From an uncultured Porphyromonadaceae bacterium (GTDB taxonomy: Bacteria > Bacteroidota > Bacteroidia > Bacteroidales > Muribaculaceae), in NCBI GenBank assembly GCA_902491515.1, contig CABUIC010000014.1:1-62259 (forward strand): a stretch of 62,259 bases of DNA, written 5' to 3'. Below the pieces are notes generated by a model, which did no database searches, was not told the DNA's origin, and was given only the letters and a program-made list of their open reading frames with translations. Below are positions 44,277 through 53,318 of this stretch, piece after piece. The position numbers and the translations under genes are program-made. Each line of letters starts with the position of its first letter. Positions within the stretch are counted from its first letter, which is position 1.

Positions 44277-45290
44277 CTATACCGTCACCCGAGCATAGGG
44301 GACGGCCGAATAGGGGCAAAAGTCGCCGTCGAGGAACTTGAAATAGCCTGCAATGGCCACCATCGCCGCATTGTCGGTCGTAAACTTGCGCTGCGGGATG
44401 AAAGCTTTCAGGCCATGTGCCGTGCAATAGTCGGCGACGGCCTTCCGGACTCCGGAATTAGCAGAGACACCTCCACCTATCGCCACGGTCGAGATTCCGG
44501 TCCGGCGGACAGCTTTGTCGAGTTTGTCAAGGAGGATGTCGATAATTGTGGCCTGGAGGGATGCCGCAAGGTCGGCCTTGTTCTTTTCGACAAAATCCGG
44601 ATCGGTCTTGACGCCGTCGCGGACTGTATAGAGAAATGAAGTCTTGAGTCCGCTGAAGCTGTAGTCGAGGTCCGGGATATGGGGTCTGGCGAAATGAAAA
44701 GCCTTAGGATTGCCTTCGGCGGCAAGACTGTCGATGTGCGGGCCGCCGGGATAAGGGAGGCCCATCACCTTCGCGCACTTGTCGAAGGCCTCTCCGGCCG
44801 CATCGTCGATAGTCTGTCCGAGGACTTCCATCTCGCGCGGAGAGCGGACGAGGATGAGCTGCGAATTGCCCCCGGAAATCAGGAGGCACAGGTATGGGAA
44901 GGCCGGGACCTCGTCGTCCTCCTTCTCGCGGACGAAATGGCTGAGGACATGACCGTGGAGATGGTTCACGTCCACCATCGGCACTCTCAGACCGAGGGAC
45001 AGCCCTTTAGCGAAGCTTGTTCCCACGAGGAGTGAGCCAATCAGGCCGGGGCCTCGGGTGAAGGCGATGCAGGAGAGGTCCTTCTTATCGATACCTGCTC
45101 GCTTGAGAGCGGCGTCGACCACAGGAACAATGTTCTGCTGGTGCGCCCTCGAGGCAAGCTCGGGGACTACGCCGCCATACTCCTCGTGGACCTGCTGTGA
45201 CGCAATTACATTGCTGAGGAGCACGCCGTCGCGAATGACGGCAGCGGAGGTGTCGTCGCAGGACGATTCTATGCCGAGAATTACCGCCAT
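44277..45290 (-). CDS. tsaD: tRNA N6-adenosine threonylcarbamoyltransferase
   Basis: 337 residues from the ATG at 45290, which overlaps the preceding gene's stop (TGATG). It completes t6A37 modification of ANN-reading tRNAs. Signatures: ILGIESSCDDTSAAVI, the metal-binding histidines in VNHLHGHVLSH, CLLISGGNSQL, KVMGLPYPGGP and AIGGGVSANSGVR. Length matches the family. Confidence 0.97.
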   Translation of the reverse strand: MAVILGIESSCDDTSAAVIRDGVLLSNVIASQQVHEEYGGVVPELASRAHQQNIVPVVDAALKRAGIDKKDLSCIAFTRGPGLIGSLLVGTSFAKGLSLGLRVPMVDVNHLHGHVLSHFVREKEDDEVPAFPYLCLLISGGNSQLILVRSPREMEVLGQTIDDAAGEAFDKCAKVMGLPYPGGPHIDSLAAEGNPKAFHFARPHIPDLDYSFSGLKTSFLYTVRDGVKTDPDFVEKNKADLAASLQATIIDILLDKLDKAVRRTGISTVAIGGGVSANSGVRKAVADYCTAHGLKAFIPQRKFTTDNAAMVAIAGYFKFLDGDFCPYSAVPYARVTV

Positions 45291-45829
45291 CAGAACACGT
45301 AGGAAATTCCGGCCGAGACGAGCGCGCCCGGATAAGTTTTCATAAGCGTGTAGCGAGCCTCGGCATTGAGTTTCAGAGTCGGAGTGCACTTGAATTCATA
45401 ACCGAATCCGGCGTTTCCGCCGAAGCGGTTACGGTGAGAGGAAACGTCCTTGTTCGCCTCCGAATCGAGACCATGAAGGTTCCAGGAGGTAAAATCCACG
45501 CCTACGAGTGGATATACCGCCATACGGTCGCCCGCGAAGGGCAACGGGAAATGGACGTCGATATCGATCATAAGCGCGTCGAGATTCCTGTGGCGGAAAA
45601 TAATCGACGCCTGAGGAGCGATGCGCACATGGCGGCTGAAAGAATACTCGAACACGAGGCCTGCGGCCGCCGAGGAATTACGGGTCACATATCCGACCTT
45701 CGGGCCGAAACTTTTCTCACCGCGGGCGTATGGGTCGCGCGCATCGGCCATAGGAGCCAGCGCACCCACAAGCAGGAGGCAGACAGCGAGCCTACGCATC
45801 CGGAAAGTCTGAAAGACGGATTGTGCCAT
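45290..45829 (-). CDS. Outer membrane beta-barrel protein
   Basis: 179 residues from the ATG at 45829; MRRLAVCLLLVGA at 45799 is an alternative start that gives a more compact signal peptide. After the signal peptide (cut near MADA-R), alternating strands such as VGYVTRNSSAAAGLVFEYSF, DALMIDIDVHFPL and LNAEARYTLMKTYPG end in the C-terminal aromatic ...ISYVF typical of BAM substrates. It resembles the small OmpW/PorT-like barrels. It sits between adk and tsaD without evident link to either. Confidence 0.8.
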   Translation of the reverse strand: MAQSVFQTFRMRRLAVCLLLVGALAPMADARDPYARGEKSFGPKVGYVTRNSSAAAGLVFEYSFSRHVRIAPQASIIFRHRNLDALMIDIDVHFPLPFAGDRMAVYPLVGVDFTSWNLHGLDSEANKDVSSHRNRFGGNAGFGYEFKCTPTLKLNAEARYTLMKTYPGALVSAGISYVF

Positions 45830-45839
45830 ATGATATATT

Positions 45840-46424
45840 TTACTTTTCGTGCTTGTCAAGCAGAGCTTTCTCAATGCTGCCGAAGATTTCGTCGACGGTG
45901 CCGTTTCCGTCGACGGCGAGATACTTGCCCTGTTTCTTATAGTAGTCGCGGAGGGGAGCGGTGCGCTGGTGGTAGACGTTGAGGCGCTCCTTGATGGTGT
46001 CGATATTGTCGTCGGCACGACCGGATTCCTGACCACGGCGAATCATTCGCTTGACAAGCTCGTCCTCATCGACTTCGAGGCCGACCACGGTATGGATTTC
46101 GGCCTGATGCTCGCGGAGGAGATTCTCAAGGGCGATAGCCTGAGGGATTGTGCGGGGGAAACCGTCGAAAATCACGCCGTTTCCGGTCCTGTCCTTCTTT
46201 TCCTCGAGCTCGCGGGCGAGAACCCGGACCATCAGGTCGTCGGGAATGAGGTGACCCTTAGAGATGTAGCTGTCGGCAATCTTTCCGAGTTCTGTTCCGC
46301 GTGCGATGTGGTCGCGGAGAAGTTCGCCGGTTGAAATGTGGTGCAAACCGAAGCGCTCGATAAGGCGCTCGCTCTGGGTGCCCTTTCCGCATCCGGGGGC
46401 ACCGAAAATCACTAAATTCATCAT
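45840..46424 (-). CDS. adk: Adenylate kinase
   Basis: 194 residues. It interconverts ATP, ADP and AMP. The P-loop GAPGCGKGTQS is at 8-18; STGELLRDHI, DGFPRTIPQA and RRGQESGRADDN follow. The LID is of the short form with no zinc cysteines. It follows hpt by ten bases and is the second gene of that operon. Confidence 0.97.
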   Translation of the reverse strand: MMNLVIFGAPGCGKGTQSERLIERFGLHHISTGELLRDHIARGTELGKIADSYISKGHLIPDDLMVRVLARELEEKKDRTGNGVIFDGFPRTIPQAIALENLLREHQAEIHTVVGLEVDEDELVKRMIRRGQESGRADDNIDTIKERLNVYHQRTAPLRDYYKKQGKYLAVDGNGTVDEIFGSIEKALLDKHEK

Positions 46425-46434
46425 TAGTCTGTAG

Positions 46435-46977
46435 TCAATCTTCTTTTAGCACGTATATATCCTTGAGGTTCCGTGCCTTACCGTTCAAATCAAGACCGTA
46501 GCCTATTATAAATTTCTTGGGAATCTCGAAACCCACGTAATCGGGAGCGACGGGCTTGACGAGTGCGTCGGGCTTGAAAAGGAGAGTGGCAATGCGGATT
46601 TCGGCGGGTTCCTGTTTCTGAAGGTCGCCGATGAGGTTGTAGATGGTGTTCCCGGTATCCACGATGTCCTCTACAATGACCACTGTCCGCCCCTTGAGGT
46701 TTTCGGAGAGGCCCATAACCTGCTTCACCTTTCCGGTAGATCCCATTCCGTCGTAACTTTTGAGACGTATGAATGAAATCTCGGCATCAATGCCTTCCAC
46801 AGCCCTGAAAAGGTCGCTTGCAAAGGCAAAAGCACCGTTCAGCACACAAAGGAAAAGCGGGTTTCTGTCTCCGCAATCCTGAATAATCTTCTGTCCGAGC
46901 TCCTGGACGCGCGTCCTGATCTGCTCATCGGTGATATATGGCTTGAAGGTGAGGCCTTCGTAAACTACTTCTTTCAT
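46435..46977 (-). CDS. hpt: Hypoxanthine phosphoribosyltransferase
   Basis: 180 residues. It salvages hypoxanthine (and possibly guanine) to nucleotides using PRPP. The PRPP loop VVIVEDIVDTGNTI and the FVGFEIPKKF-like C-terminal segment (VGFEIPKKFIIGYGLD) are diagnostic; FLCVLNGAFAFASDL is the N-terminal phosphate-binding region. It is the first gene after a consensus promoter, followed by adk. Confidence 0.96.
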   Translation of the reverse strand: MKEVVYEGLTFKPYITDEQIRTRVQELGQKIIQDCGDRNPLFLCVLNGAFAFASDLFRAVEGIDAEISFIRLKSYDGMGSTGKVKQVMGLSENLKGRTVVIVEDIVDTGNTIYNLIGDLQKQEPAEIRIATLLFKPDALVKPVAPDYVGFEIPKKFIIGYGLDLNGKARNLKDIYVLKED

Positions 46978-47017
46978 CCTTTCCTTGCCTGGATTTTTCG
47001 TGTTTCAAAAATTTGTG

Positions 47018-47048
47018 CAAAAGTAAAGTTTTTTTTTGAAATAAGCAA
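47018..47048 (-). promoter_or_regulatory. Promoter of hpt operon
   Basis: On the minus strand TTG (47046-47048), a 20-base spacer and TACTTTTG (47018-47025), with a leader of about 37 bases. Confidence 0.75.
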
Positions 47049-47101
47049 AAATACGCAAGAGCGTCGGAGGGCTTTCCGGGATGGAGAGACGTTAAAAAAC
47101 T

Positions 47102-47127
47102 CAAACCGGGCAAGCCCGTGCTACCGG
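47102..47127. repeat. Short palindromic repeat overlapping the crcB stop
   Basis: On the minus strand GTAGCACGGGCTTGCCCGG, with CGGGC pairing GCCCG. The TAG stop of crcB forms part of it. It resembles the GTAG-headed REP-like palindromes elsewhere in the window but is shorter and more diverged. Confidence 0.4.
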
Positions 47128-47504
47128 ACAAGCATATACCCCGCGCCGGCTGCCAGAATACCAGCCGCAAGAGACACGAGAGCATATGCGGCGGCCGAAA
47201 GAAATTCTCCGCGGGAAATCATCGTGAGCGTCTCGAAGCCGAAAGTCGAGAATGTGGTCAGTCCGCCGCAGAAACCGGTGGTGAGGGCAAGTTTCCAGTC
47301 CTTGTCGACAACGCCTCTCATGCCGAGCCCGAAGACAAGCCCGAAAAGGAAACATCCGGCAATGTTTACAAGGAGCGTGCTCCAGGGCATCGTCCAGACC
47401 TTGCCGGAAGGCACAGCGGCCTGAAGCCCCACGGCAGTGAGGTAACGGAGGACGCCCCCCGCCCCGCTTCCGAGAAAAACGAACAGAATCCCGCGCCAGA
47501 TCAT
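47121..47504 (-). CDS. crcB: Fluoride efflux channel CrcB/FluC
   Basis: 127 residues and four membrane segments. Family signatures are GSGAGGVLRYL near the N-terminus, STLLVNIAGCFLFG and GFCGGLTTFSTFGFE, which contains the Na+-binding turn and the polar-track residues. It exports fluoride as a dual-topology dimer. It is the last gene of a four-gene operon, overlapping folK by an ATGA. No fluoride riboswitch was noticed upstream of the operon. Confidence 0.93.
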   Translation of the reverse strand: MIWRGILFVFLGSGAGGVLRYLTAVGLQAAVPSGKVWTMPWSTLLVNIAGCFLFGLVFGLGMRGVVDKDWKLALTTGFCGGLTTFSTFGFETLTMISRGEFLSAAAYALVSLAAGILAAGAGYMLVR

Positions 47505-47887
47505 AAACCGCCAAGCTTATCCAGCCCCTCGGTGAAGTACGGGGAATAATAATCGTCACGCAGGACACGCTCGCCGGCCATGACTATATCGATATCTATC
47601 AGCACCACTCCTGCCGCCTTGTGCTCCGGGAGGCGCCCCACCATTCTCTCGTATTCCTTGGTCAGGGGCAGAAGCTCCCCGAGGGAAAGAGGCGAGCGGA
47701 AACGCATCAGCGCATTCCCGTATTGCGAACCCGAACAATGGAACACTTCGGTGGCGGATACCTCCGACGCGCCGGCGGCCTTTTCAAGAAAACGCATGGC
47801 CGCCTCTATGCGCACCCCGGCATCGGGAGCGTTGCTGCCTATGCAGGCTGTAAAGACTGTTGCCCCGCAAGGGTCAGGTTGATTCAT
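47501..47887 (-). CDS. folK: Short HPPK-type pyrophosphokinase
   Basis: 128 residues, shorter than the usual 155-165. The N-terminal FTACIGSNAPDAGVRIEAAM strand-helix and the VLIDIDIVMAGERVLRDDYY segment match the 6-hydroxymethyl-7,8-dihydropterin pyrophosphokinase family (the two acidic metal ligands D-x-D are kept). The conserved GPRxxD box is altered (AAGVVLID), so activity is likely but not certain. It overlaps its neighbours on both sides. Confidence 0.8.
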   Translation of the reverse strand: MNQPDPCGATVFTACIGSNAPDAGVRIEAAMRFLEKAAGASEVSATEVFHCSGSQYGNALMRFRSPLSLGELLPLTKEYERMVGRLPEHKAAGVVLIDIDIVMAGERVLRDDYYSPYFTEGLDKLGGL

Positions 47888-49086
47888 TTGCGGCGGAGGG
47901 TTATGAGCGTGATTTCGGGAGTCGCTCCGATTCGGGCCGGAAACGCGACCTCGCCCAGCCCGATGTTCACATACAGTTTATGCGCATTGTCGGAGTCGGC
48001 GTAAAGCCCCCCCCATGTCGGATATCGGAACCGGGACGGGGACATTCCGAGGACCCGAATCTGCATGGCGTGGGTATGGCCGGAAAGAGTGAGCGCGATG
48101 TTCTTGTCGGGAGCGTCCTGAATATCGTCGGTCCAGTGGGCAGGATTATGGGAAAGGAGAATCTTGACATTCGGGTCGACAAGATCGCCGGGATAGGCGG
48201 CGTCGAGGTCGCCGTATGTGCGGAAGGGCGGGTCGCCGACATTCTCCACGCCGATGAGCATGACGCTGTCGCCGGCGGCGCTCCGCAGGGTGTCGGTGGC
48301 ATTGTTGAGCATTTTCCAGCCCATCCGGGCCTGGAGGGCCTTGAGAAGGTCGAGATTTTCTTCCTTGGCGCGGGCATCGGGCCAGTCCATGTAGTCGCCG
48401 TAATCGTGGTTTCCGAGCACAGAATACACTCCTGCGGGTGCTGAAAGACGGGAAAGCGTCGGAACAAAGGGCTCGAGTTCGGAGCTGCGTCGGTTCACGA
48501 TGTCGCCCGTAAAGACAATGACATCAGGCTCAAGGCCATTCACATCGCGGACAACCTTGCTGACGAAGCTCGTGTCGCTGCCGTAGGTTCCTGTATGGAA
48601 ATCAGAAATCTGGGCAATAGTGTAGCCGTCGAAAGAAGCGGGCAAATCCAGAATCTCCACTTCGACGCGGCGGACGTCGGTCTGGCGGACGGTGACGAGT
48701 GCTCCCCACCACATCGCCACGAAACAGAGCACCCCGGCGGCAGCCCCGACACGTCCGAGCGCCTTGATTCTACGGCGGCGGAAGAGTGCCGGAATGCGGG
48801 AAAGGAGGTCAAATACAAGAAATACAATCTTGGAGAAGTAGACAGAGAAATAGGCGTATAGCGCCCACATAATGCCTCTTAGCTGCTCGTCGCCCCCGTT
48901 ACGTTTCGGAAGGACAATGACAAGGATGAGGAGCAATGCGAAAGCGACAGACGACCAGAAAGCCACTCCGCGGAAGAGCGGAGCTTTCGGCCCCCGGCAC
49001 CGCCTGGCGACGGCCCGGCAGATGTACCAGTCAACGAGACCGTTGAAGACGAGAAGCAGAATAACAGGAAGGAGAGGCAGGCGCAT
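47884..49086 (-). CDS. Membrane-anchored metallophosphoesterase
   Basis: 400 residues. The N-terminal third holds about four membrane segments. The catalytic domain has the calcineurin-like motifs in order: ISDFHTG, FTGDIVNRR, VLGNHDYGDY, ILLSHNPAH and SGHTHAMQ. Related proteins act as UDP-diacylglucosamine-type or other phosphohydrolases at the membrane; the substrate cannot be read from sequence. It lies between the acyltransferase and folK genes, with a 3-base gap and an overlap. Confidence 0.88.
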   Translation of the reverse strand: MRLPLLPVILLLVFNGLVDWYICRAVARRCRGPKAPLFRGVAFWSSVAFALLLILVIVLPKRNGGDEQLRGIMWALYAYFSVYFSKIVFLVFDLLSRIPALFRRRRIKALGRVGAAAGVLCFVAMWWGALVTVRQTDVRRVEVEILDLPASFDGYTIAQISDFHTGTYGSDTSFVSKVVRDVNGLEPDVIVFTGDIVNRRSSELEPFVPTLSRLSAPAGVYSVLGNHDYGDYMDWPDARAKEENLDLLKALQARMGWKMLNNATDTLRSAAGDSVMLIGVENVGDPPFRTYGDLDAAYPGDLVDPNVKILLSHNPAHWTDDIQDAPDKNIALTLSGHTHAMQIRVLGMSPSRFRYPTWGGLYADSDNAHKLYVNIGLGEVAFPARIGATPEITLITLRRK

Positions 49087-49089
49087 ATG

Positions 49090-50316
49090 TTATTTCAGAT
49101 TATCGCATTCCCGGGCACCGAGCTGGTTGCGGAGAGGATTGGAGTACATTGTGAGCATCATCTCCCTCATAAAGAGCCTTTCCTCGGGGGTTATGTCCGG
49201 AACATCGACCTTGTTCATTCGGTCCTCGATGTAGGCGTCGAAGCGGGCAACGTCCTCGCCGGAGTAATGCCCGGCGTACTCTTTGGTGCCGTCCAGCTCG
49301 TCGGCAGCGATATAGTTGCAGGGATAGAGATGGTAACCGCAGTGGATTTCGCGGTCAATCATGCCACATGCGGCATGTACAATCTCGTTGCGGGCTGTGA
49401 GTCCGCATTTCTCAAGTCCGGAATTGATGCAGGGGCCAACCTGAAAATGGATTCTTCCCTTGCGTCCGAGGATGCCGGTCTCCATGCTGAAGAGGTCGTC
49501 GCGCTGACTTTTCCTGAACTCGGGATCCCGGCGCCGGAGCAGGAACTCGCGGATTTTCAGGTAGTCGTTGGGGTCGTATTCGTAAGAGATAGACACCGGG
49601 GTGATGTTAAGCTCGAGAAGGTTCGTCATCGTGTCGCCGGAACCGGCAAGCGCCATCATCTTCACGAGACTCTCCTGAGTGCGGTCGTTTGAATCCTTCG
49701 CGCGGCCCTCGCGCTGTGCAATCCAGATGCTCTGATGCCGCGCCTCAATCGCCCAGTGCATGTAGCCCGACAGCTGCCGTGCGGCCTCGAGGGCCTGGGC
49801 GGGACGGATGTCGCGCTTTACGATAAAGCTCTTGTTGAGCTTCACCAGGTCGGTTATCCATTCGTAAATAAGGAGGTTGTTTCCGATAGCCACCTGCGTA
49901 ATGGGCAGTTTGTGGCGAATCATGCAGAGATTCAGGAAAGAAGCGTCGAGGACTATATCGCGGTGGTTCGTGATGAACACGTGAGCCTGGCCCGCGACAA
50001 TGTTTTCAGCGCCCCCGAGGCTTACGCCGTCGGTAGTTGTGGCGGCGAGCATTTCGAGGAAAGGCCCCATCACCTTCGTCTGAAAATCATCCTGAGTCTT
50101 GACAGTCAGGAGATTGCGGACAAACCCGGGATAGTCGACATCGGGCATCACGTATCGCACGGCATGTTCGAAGCCGGGCTCGCGCACCAGAGCGGCGATT
50201 TTCTCGTGGAATTCGTGGTCGTCATACGGCGCAATGTCGCGGAACTCCTCCGGGATGTCCGGAAGGGACGCGCCTGCGCCGTTGGCGGCGAATGTGGAAT
50301 TTATGTCAGTCATCAT
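49090..50316 (-). CDS. PlsC-type acyltransferase
   Basis: 408 residues from the ATG at 50316. An upstream TTG at 50355 would lie inside the promoter and is rejected. The catalytic motif is TNHRDIVLD (His about 118, Asp about 124, one residue wider than the classic HX4D), with a later acyl-acceptor motif QREGRAKDS near 201. It probably acylates a lysophosphatidate-like or glycerol phosphate acceptor at the membrane. It heads the operon acyltransferase, phosphoesterase, folK, crcB. Confidence 0.82.
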   Translation of the reverse strand: MMTDINSTFAANGAGASLPDIPEEFRDIAPYDDHEFHEKIAALVREPGFEHAVRYVMPDVDYPGFVRNLLTVKTQDDFQTKVMGPFLEMLAATTTDGVSLGGAENIVAGQAHVFITNHRDIVLDASFLNLCMIRHKLPITQVAIGNNLLIYEWITDLVKLNKSFIVKRDIRPAQALEAARQLSGYMHWAIEARHQSIWIAQREGRAKDSNDRTQESLVKMMALAGSGDTMTNLLELNITPVSISYEYDPNDYLKIREFLLRRRDPEFRKSQRDDLFSMETGILGRKGRIHFQVGPCINSGLEKCGLTARNEIVHAACGMIDREIHCGYHLYPCNYIAADELDGTKEYAGHYSGEDVARFDAYIEDRMNKVDVPDITPEERLFMREMMLTMYSNPLRNQLGARECDNLK

Positions 50317-50352
50317 GCGGTTCAATCGATTATTGAAGGGCGAATCGGACTT

Positions 50353-50360
50353 CAAAGTTA
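50353..50360 (-). promoter_or_regulatory. -7 element for the acyltransferase operon
   Basis: The minus-strand sequence is TAACTTTG, expected start near 50349, leader about 33 bases to the ATG at 50316. It decides against the TTG start codon embedded in the element. Confidence 0.6.
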
Positions 50361-50432
50361 CTACTTTTTTTTAATATATGAAAATCCCAGGAGACTCGCC
50401 GACGGATGGCATCGAGAGCAAAGGCCTGAGGC

Positions 50433-51524
50433 TCAATGCCCGAGATACCAGTCGTAAAGGCGGCGGATACCTTCGGGAAGCTCAACCTTGTGGCGCCATC
50501 CGAGGCTGTGGAGGCGCGAGACGTCGCAGAGCTTGCGCATGGTGCCGTCGGGCTTCGAGGCGTCCCATTCCACCGGGCCCCCGAAGCCGACTGTCTGCCG
50601 GATGCTTTCGGCGAGTTCGGCGATGGTGGTCTCGAGTCCGGTGCCTACGTTTATGTGGCAGTTACGCACAGGCTCGCCGCGCCGGCGGCATTCCTCGGCA
50701 AGGTCCGTGAAGCTGACGTTCAGGAGGACGTGGACCGAAGCGTCAGCCATGTCCTCGCTCCAGAGGAACTCACGGAGAGGTTTCCCGGAGCCCCAGAGCC
50801 GCAAGGCCTCCCCCGTTATTCCGCGCGAGGCGAGAGCTGCGCGGATTTCGCCCATAGTCGAGGCATCGGCGTCTATGCCGTCCACCGGCCTCTTGCGGAG
50901 GTCGGCGCGGAGGTCGTCTTCCCGGCCTTCGCGGAGCAGACGCGCGAGATGCATCTTGCGGATCATGGCGGGAAGGACGTGGGAATTGTCGAGATGGAAA
51001 TTATCGTTCGGGCCATAGAGGTTCGTGGGCATGACGGCCACGTAGTCCGTGCCGTGCTGAAGGTTTATGGCCTCGCACATCTTCATGCCTGCGATTTTCG
51101 CTATGGCGTAGGGCTCGTTGGTGTATTCGAGGGGTGACGTGAGCAGAGCGTCCTCCGTAATGGGCTGGGGAGCCTCACGCGGGTATATGCAGGTGCTTCC
51201 GAGGAACAGAAGCCGCTTCACGCCGTGGCGCAGGGCCGAACCGATGACATTCTGCTGGATGCCGAGGTTCTGGAGGATAAAGTCGGCGCGGTAGATGGAG
51301 TTGGCCATGATTCCGCCCACGTGAGCGGCGGCGAGCACGACGGCGTCGGGCTTTTCCTCGTCGAAGAACCGTTCTACGGCCGCGGAGTCGAGGAGGTCGA
51401 GTTCGGCATGGGTGCGCCCGATTACATTCCGGAAGCCACGCTCCCTGAGGTTCGCCATGATGGCGGAGCCAACGAGGCCTCGGTGTCCGGCCACGTAAAT
51501 CTTTGAGTCTTCGGAGAGCTTCAT
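50433..51524 (-). CDS. fcl: GDP-L-fucose synthase
   Basis: 363 residues, longer than E. coli WcaG (321), as in other Bacteroidetes. It epimerises and reduces GDP-4-keto-6-deoxymannose to GDP-fucose. The NADP Rossmann motif YVAGHRGLVGSA is at 10-21, with LLFLGSTCIYP and the catalytic YxxxK in EPYAIAKIAGM. It overlaps gmd by an ATGA and ends the operon. Confidence 0.96.
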   Translation of the reverse strand: MKLSEDSKIYVAGHRGLVGSAIMANLRERGFRNVIGRTHAELDLLDSAAVERFFDEEKPDAVVLAAAHVGGIMANSIYRADFILQNLGIQQNVIGSALRHGVKRLLFLGSTCIYPREAPQPITEDALLTSPLEYTNEPYAIAKIAGMKMCEAINLQHGTDYVAVMPTNLYGPNDNFHLDNSHVLPAMIRKMHLARLLREGREDDLRADLRKRPVDGIDADASTMGEIRAALASRGITGEALRLWGSGKPLREFLWSEDMADASVHVLLNVSFTDLAEECRRRGEPVRNCHINVGTGLETTIAELAESIRQTVGFGGPVEWDASKPDGTMRKLCDVSRLHSLGWRHKVELPEGIRRLYDWYLGH

Positions 51525-52576
51525 TTGTCAGTGATAAGCTTGAGGTCGGCCTCGACCATGATTTTCACAAGTTCCTCGAAAGAGGTCTTTCGGGGATTCC
51601 ATCCGAGCACCTCGCGGGCCTTCGCCGGATTACCGAGAAGCTGCTCGACTTCTGAAGGCCTGAAGAAGCGCGGGTCGACTTCGACAATGACACGTCCGGT
51701 GGCCGCGTCGATTCCTTTCTCGTCGAGGCCCTCGCCTTCCCAGCGCAGATCTATGCCGACGTGACGGAATGCAAGCGTGGCGAACTCGCGGACGGTGTGG
51801 TATTCGCCGGTGGCAATCACGAAGTCATCGGGCTCGGGCTGCTGGAGAATCAGCCACATGCACTCGACGTAGTCCGCGGCGTAGCCCCAGTCGCGGAGGG
51901 CGTTGAGGTTGCCCAGATAGAGCTTGTCCTGAAGGCCGTTGGCAATACGGGCGGCAGCGAGAGTAATCTTGCGGGTCACGAAATTCTCGCCGCGGCGCTC
52001 GCTCTCGTGGTTGAAGAGGATGCCGTTGGCGGTGAACATGCCGTAGCTCTCGCGGTAGTTCTTCATTATCCAGTAGGCATACAGCTTGGCAACGGCATAG
52101 GGCGAGCGGGGATGGAAGGGCGTAGTCTCGGTCTGGGGAATTTCCTCGACCTGGCCGAAGAGCTCCGAGGTGGACGCCTGATATATGCGGCACTTTTTCT
52201 CGAACCCGAGAATGCGCACCGCCTCGAGAAGGCGGAGAGTGCCTACGGCGTTAGTGTCCGCCGTATATTCAGGGACGTCGAAAGAGACTTTCACATGGCT
52301 CTGCGCCGCAAGGTTGTATATCTCGTCGGGCTTCACCTCCGAGATGATGCGTATCAGCGAGGAGGAGTCGGTCAGATCGCCCCAGTGAAGCGTAAGGAGG
52401 CGTTTCCGGTGCATGTCGCGGACCCATTCGTCAAGATAGAGGTGCTCGATGCGCCCGGTGTTGAACGAGGAGCTGCGGCGGATTATGCCGTGGACCTCAT
52501 ATCCTTTGGAGAGAAGGAATTCGGCGAGAAACGAGCCGTCCTGGCCCGTTATGCCGGTTATAAGAGCTGTTTTCAC
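51521..52576 (-). CDS. gmd: GDP-mannose 4,6-dehydratase
   Basis: 351 residues. It makes GDP-4-keto-6-deoxymannose, substrate of Fcl. The dinucleotide-binding motif GITGQDGSFLAEFLLSKG is at 8-25; YNLAAQSHVKVSF, ASTSELFGQV, the catalytic YAVAKLYAYW and NHESERRGENFVTRK are all present. With ugd upstream and fcl downstream it forms a nucleotide-sugar operon for surface glycans. Confidence 0.97.
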   Translation of the reverse strand: MKTALITGITGQDGSFLAEFLLSKGYEVHGIIRRSSSFNTGRIEHLYLDEWVRDMHRKRLLTLHWGDLTDSSSLIRIISEVKPDEIYNLAAQSHVKVSFDVPEYTADTNAVGTLRLLEAVRILGFEKKCRIYQASTSELFGQVEEIPQTETTPFHPRSPYAVAKLYAYWIMKNYRESYGMFTANGILFNHESERRGENFVTRKITLAAARIANGLQDKLYLGNLNALRDWGYAADYVECMWLILQQPEPDDFVIATGEYHTVREFATLAFRHVGIDLRWEGEGLDEKGIDAATGRVIVEVDPRFFRPSEVEQLLGNPAKAREVLGWNPRKTSFEELVKIMVEADLKLITDK

Positions 52577-52601
52577 GATTTATTGCTGTGGAATGTTTAT
52601 G

Positions 52602-53294
52602 TCAGTCAGTTAATTCAGTAAGCCGGGTAATTGTCCGGTCCGGAAGATAGTCGGCGGGGAAGCTCCCGGGGTCCTGCGGGAAGATGTTCACGCCCTCCGG
52701 GGCCGAAAGCATCACCGTTTGCCAGCCAAGGCGTCGGGCAACCCGGAAATCTTTCCGGAGGTTGTCTCCGATGTAGGTGAAGCCATCGGCGTCGGGAAAG
52801 CGGCGCCCGACAGCCCTGAACGGAAGCTCGGTGGTCTTGTCGCCGCCTACTTCCTCACTGATGAAAATCTCCCTGTCGGTGAAAAATTCATCAAGGCCGA
52901 GGGCCGCGATTTTCAGCCGCTGGCGCATGGAGGAGCCGTCGGTGACGAGTGCAATGCGTGCTCCTTCTTTCTTCAGCTTCCGGAGTGCGGCGAGGGCGTC
53001 GGAATCGAGGGATATTTCCGGCATGTGGCTGCGGTAGACATCGAGGATTTCAGCCATCGTAATTGCGGAAGCGGCAGGCAGTGCGAGAAGGGAGTCGAAA
53101 GCGCGGGGATCAGTCGGGCCGAAGCTGTCAAGCATGGCGAAGAGAGAATCCGCGTCCTCGCCTGTCCTGACGGCCACATAATCCGCCACGGCCCTCCGTC
53201 CGGAGCGCACATAGTCGCGTTCCTTGTAGAGCGTGTCGTCAAGGTCGAAGACCAAAACCTCATTATCCTTACGATTCATGTTCCTTTCTGCCAT
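52602..53294 (-). CDS. HAD family hydrolase
   Basis: 230 residues; an ATG at 53279 (MNRKDNEV) is an equally possible start. HAD motif I is FDLDDTLYKERDY (about 15-27), motif II ALVTDGSS, motif III a lysine in GGDKTTELPF, and motif IV YIGDNLRKDFRVARRLGW. It is a phosphatase of unknown substrate. Its place between ugd and gmd suggests a role in sugar nucleotide or glycan metabolism, but this is only context. Confidence 0.88.
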   Translation of the reverse strand: MAERNMNRKDNEVLVFDLDDTLYKERDYVRSGRRAVADYVAVRTGEDADSLFAMLDSFGPTDPRAFDSLLALPAASAITMAEILDVYRSHMPEISLDSDALAALRKLKKEGARIALVTDGSSMRQRLKIAALGLDEFFTDREIFISEEVGGDKTTELPFRAVGRRFPDADGFTYIGDNLRKDFRVARRLGWQTVMLSAPEGVNIFPQDPGSFPADYLPDRTITRLTELTD

Positions 53295-53318
53295 TTGCGG
53301 GAGTGGGCGGAGTTTTTT

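Noticed and set aside
44224..44427. Upstream extension of CinA
   Set aside because: It overlaps the tsaD end out of frame and lacks similarity; MKLSIIIIGDE is the family N-terminus.
47018..47120. Fluoride riboswitch near crcB
   Set aside because: crcB is the last gene of an operon starting at 50.3 kb and this gap lies downstream of it. No riboswitch-like pseudoknot was recognised here or upstream of the operon.
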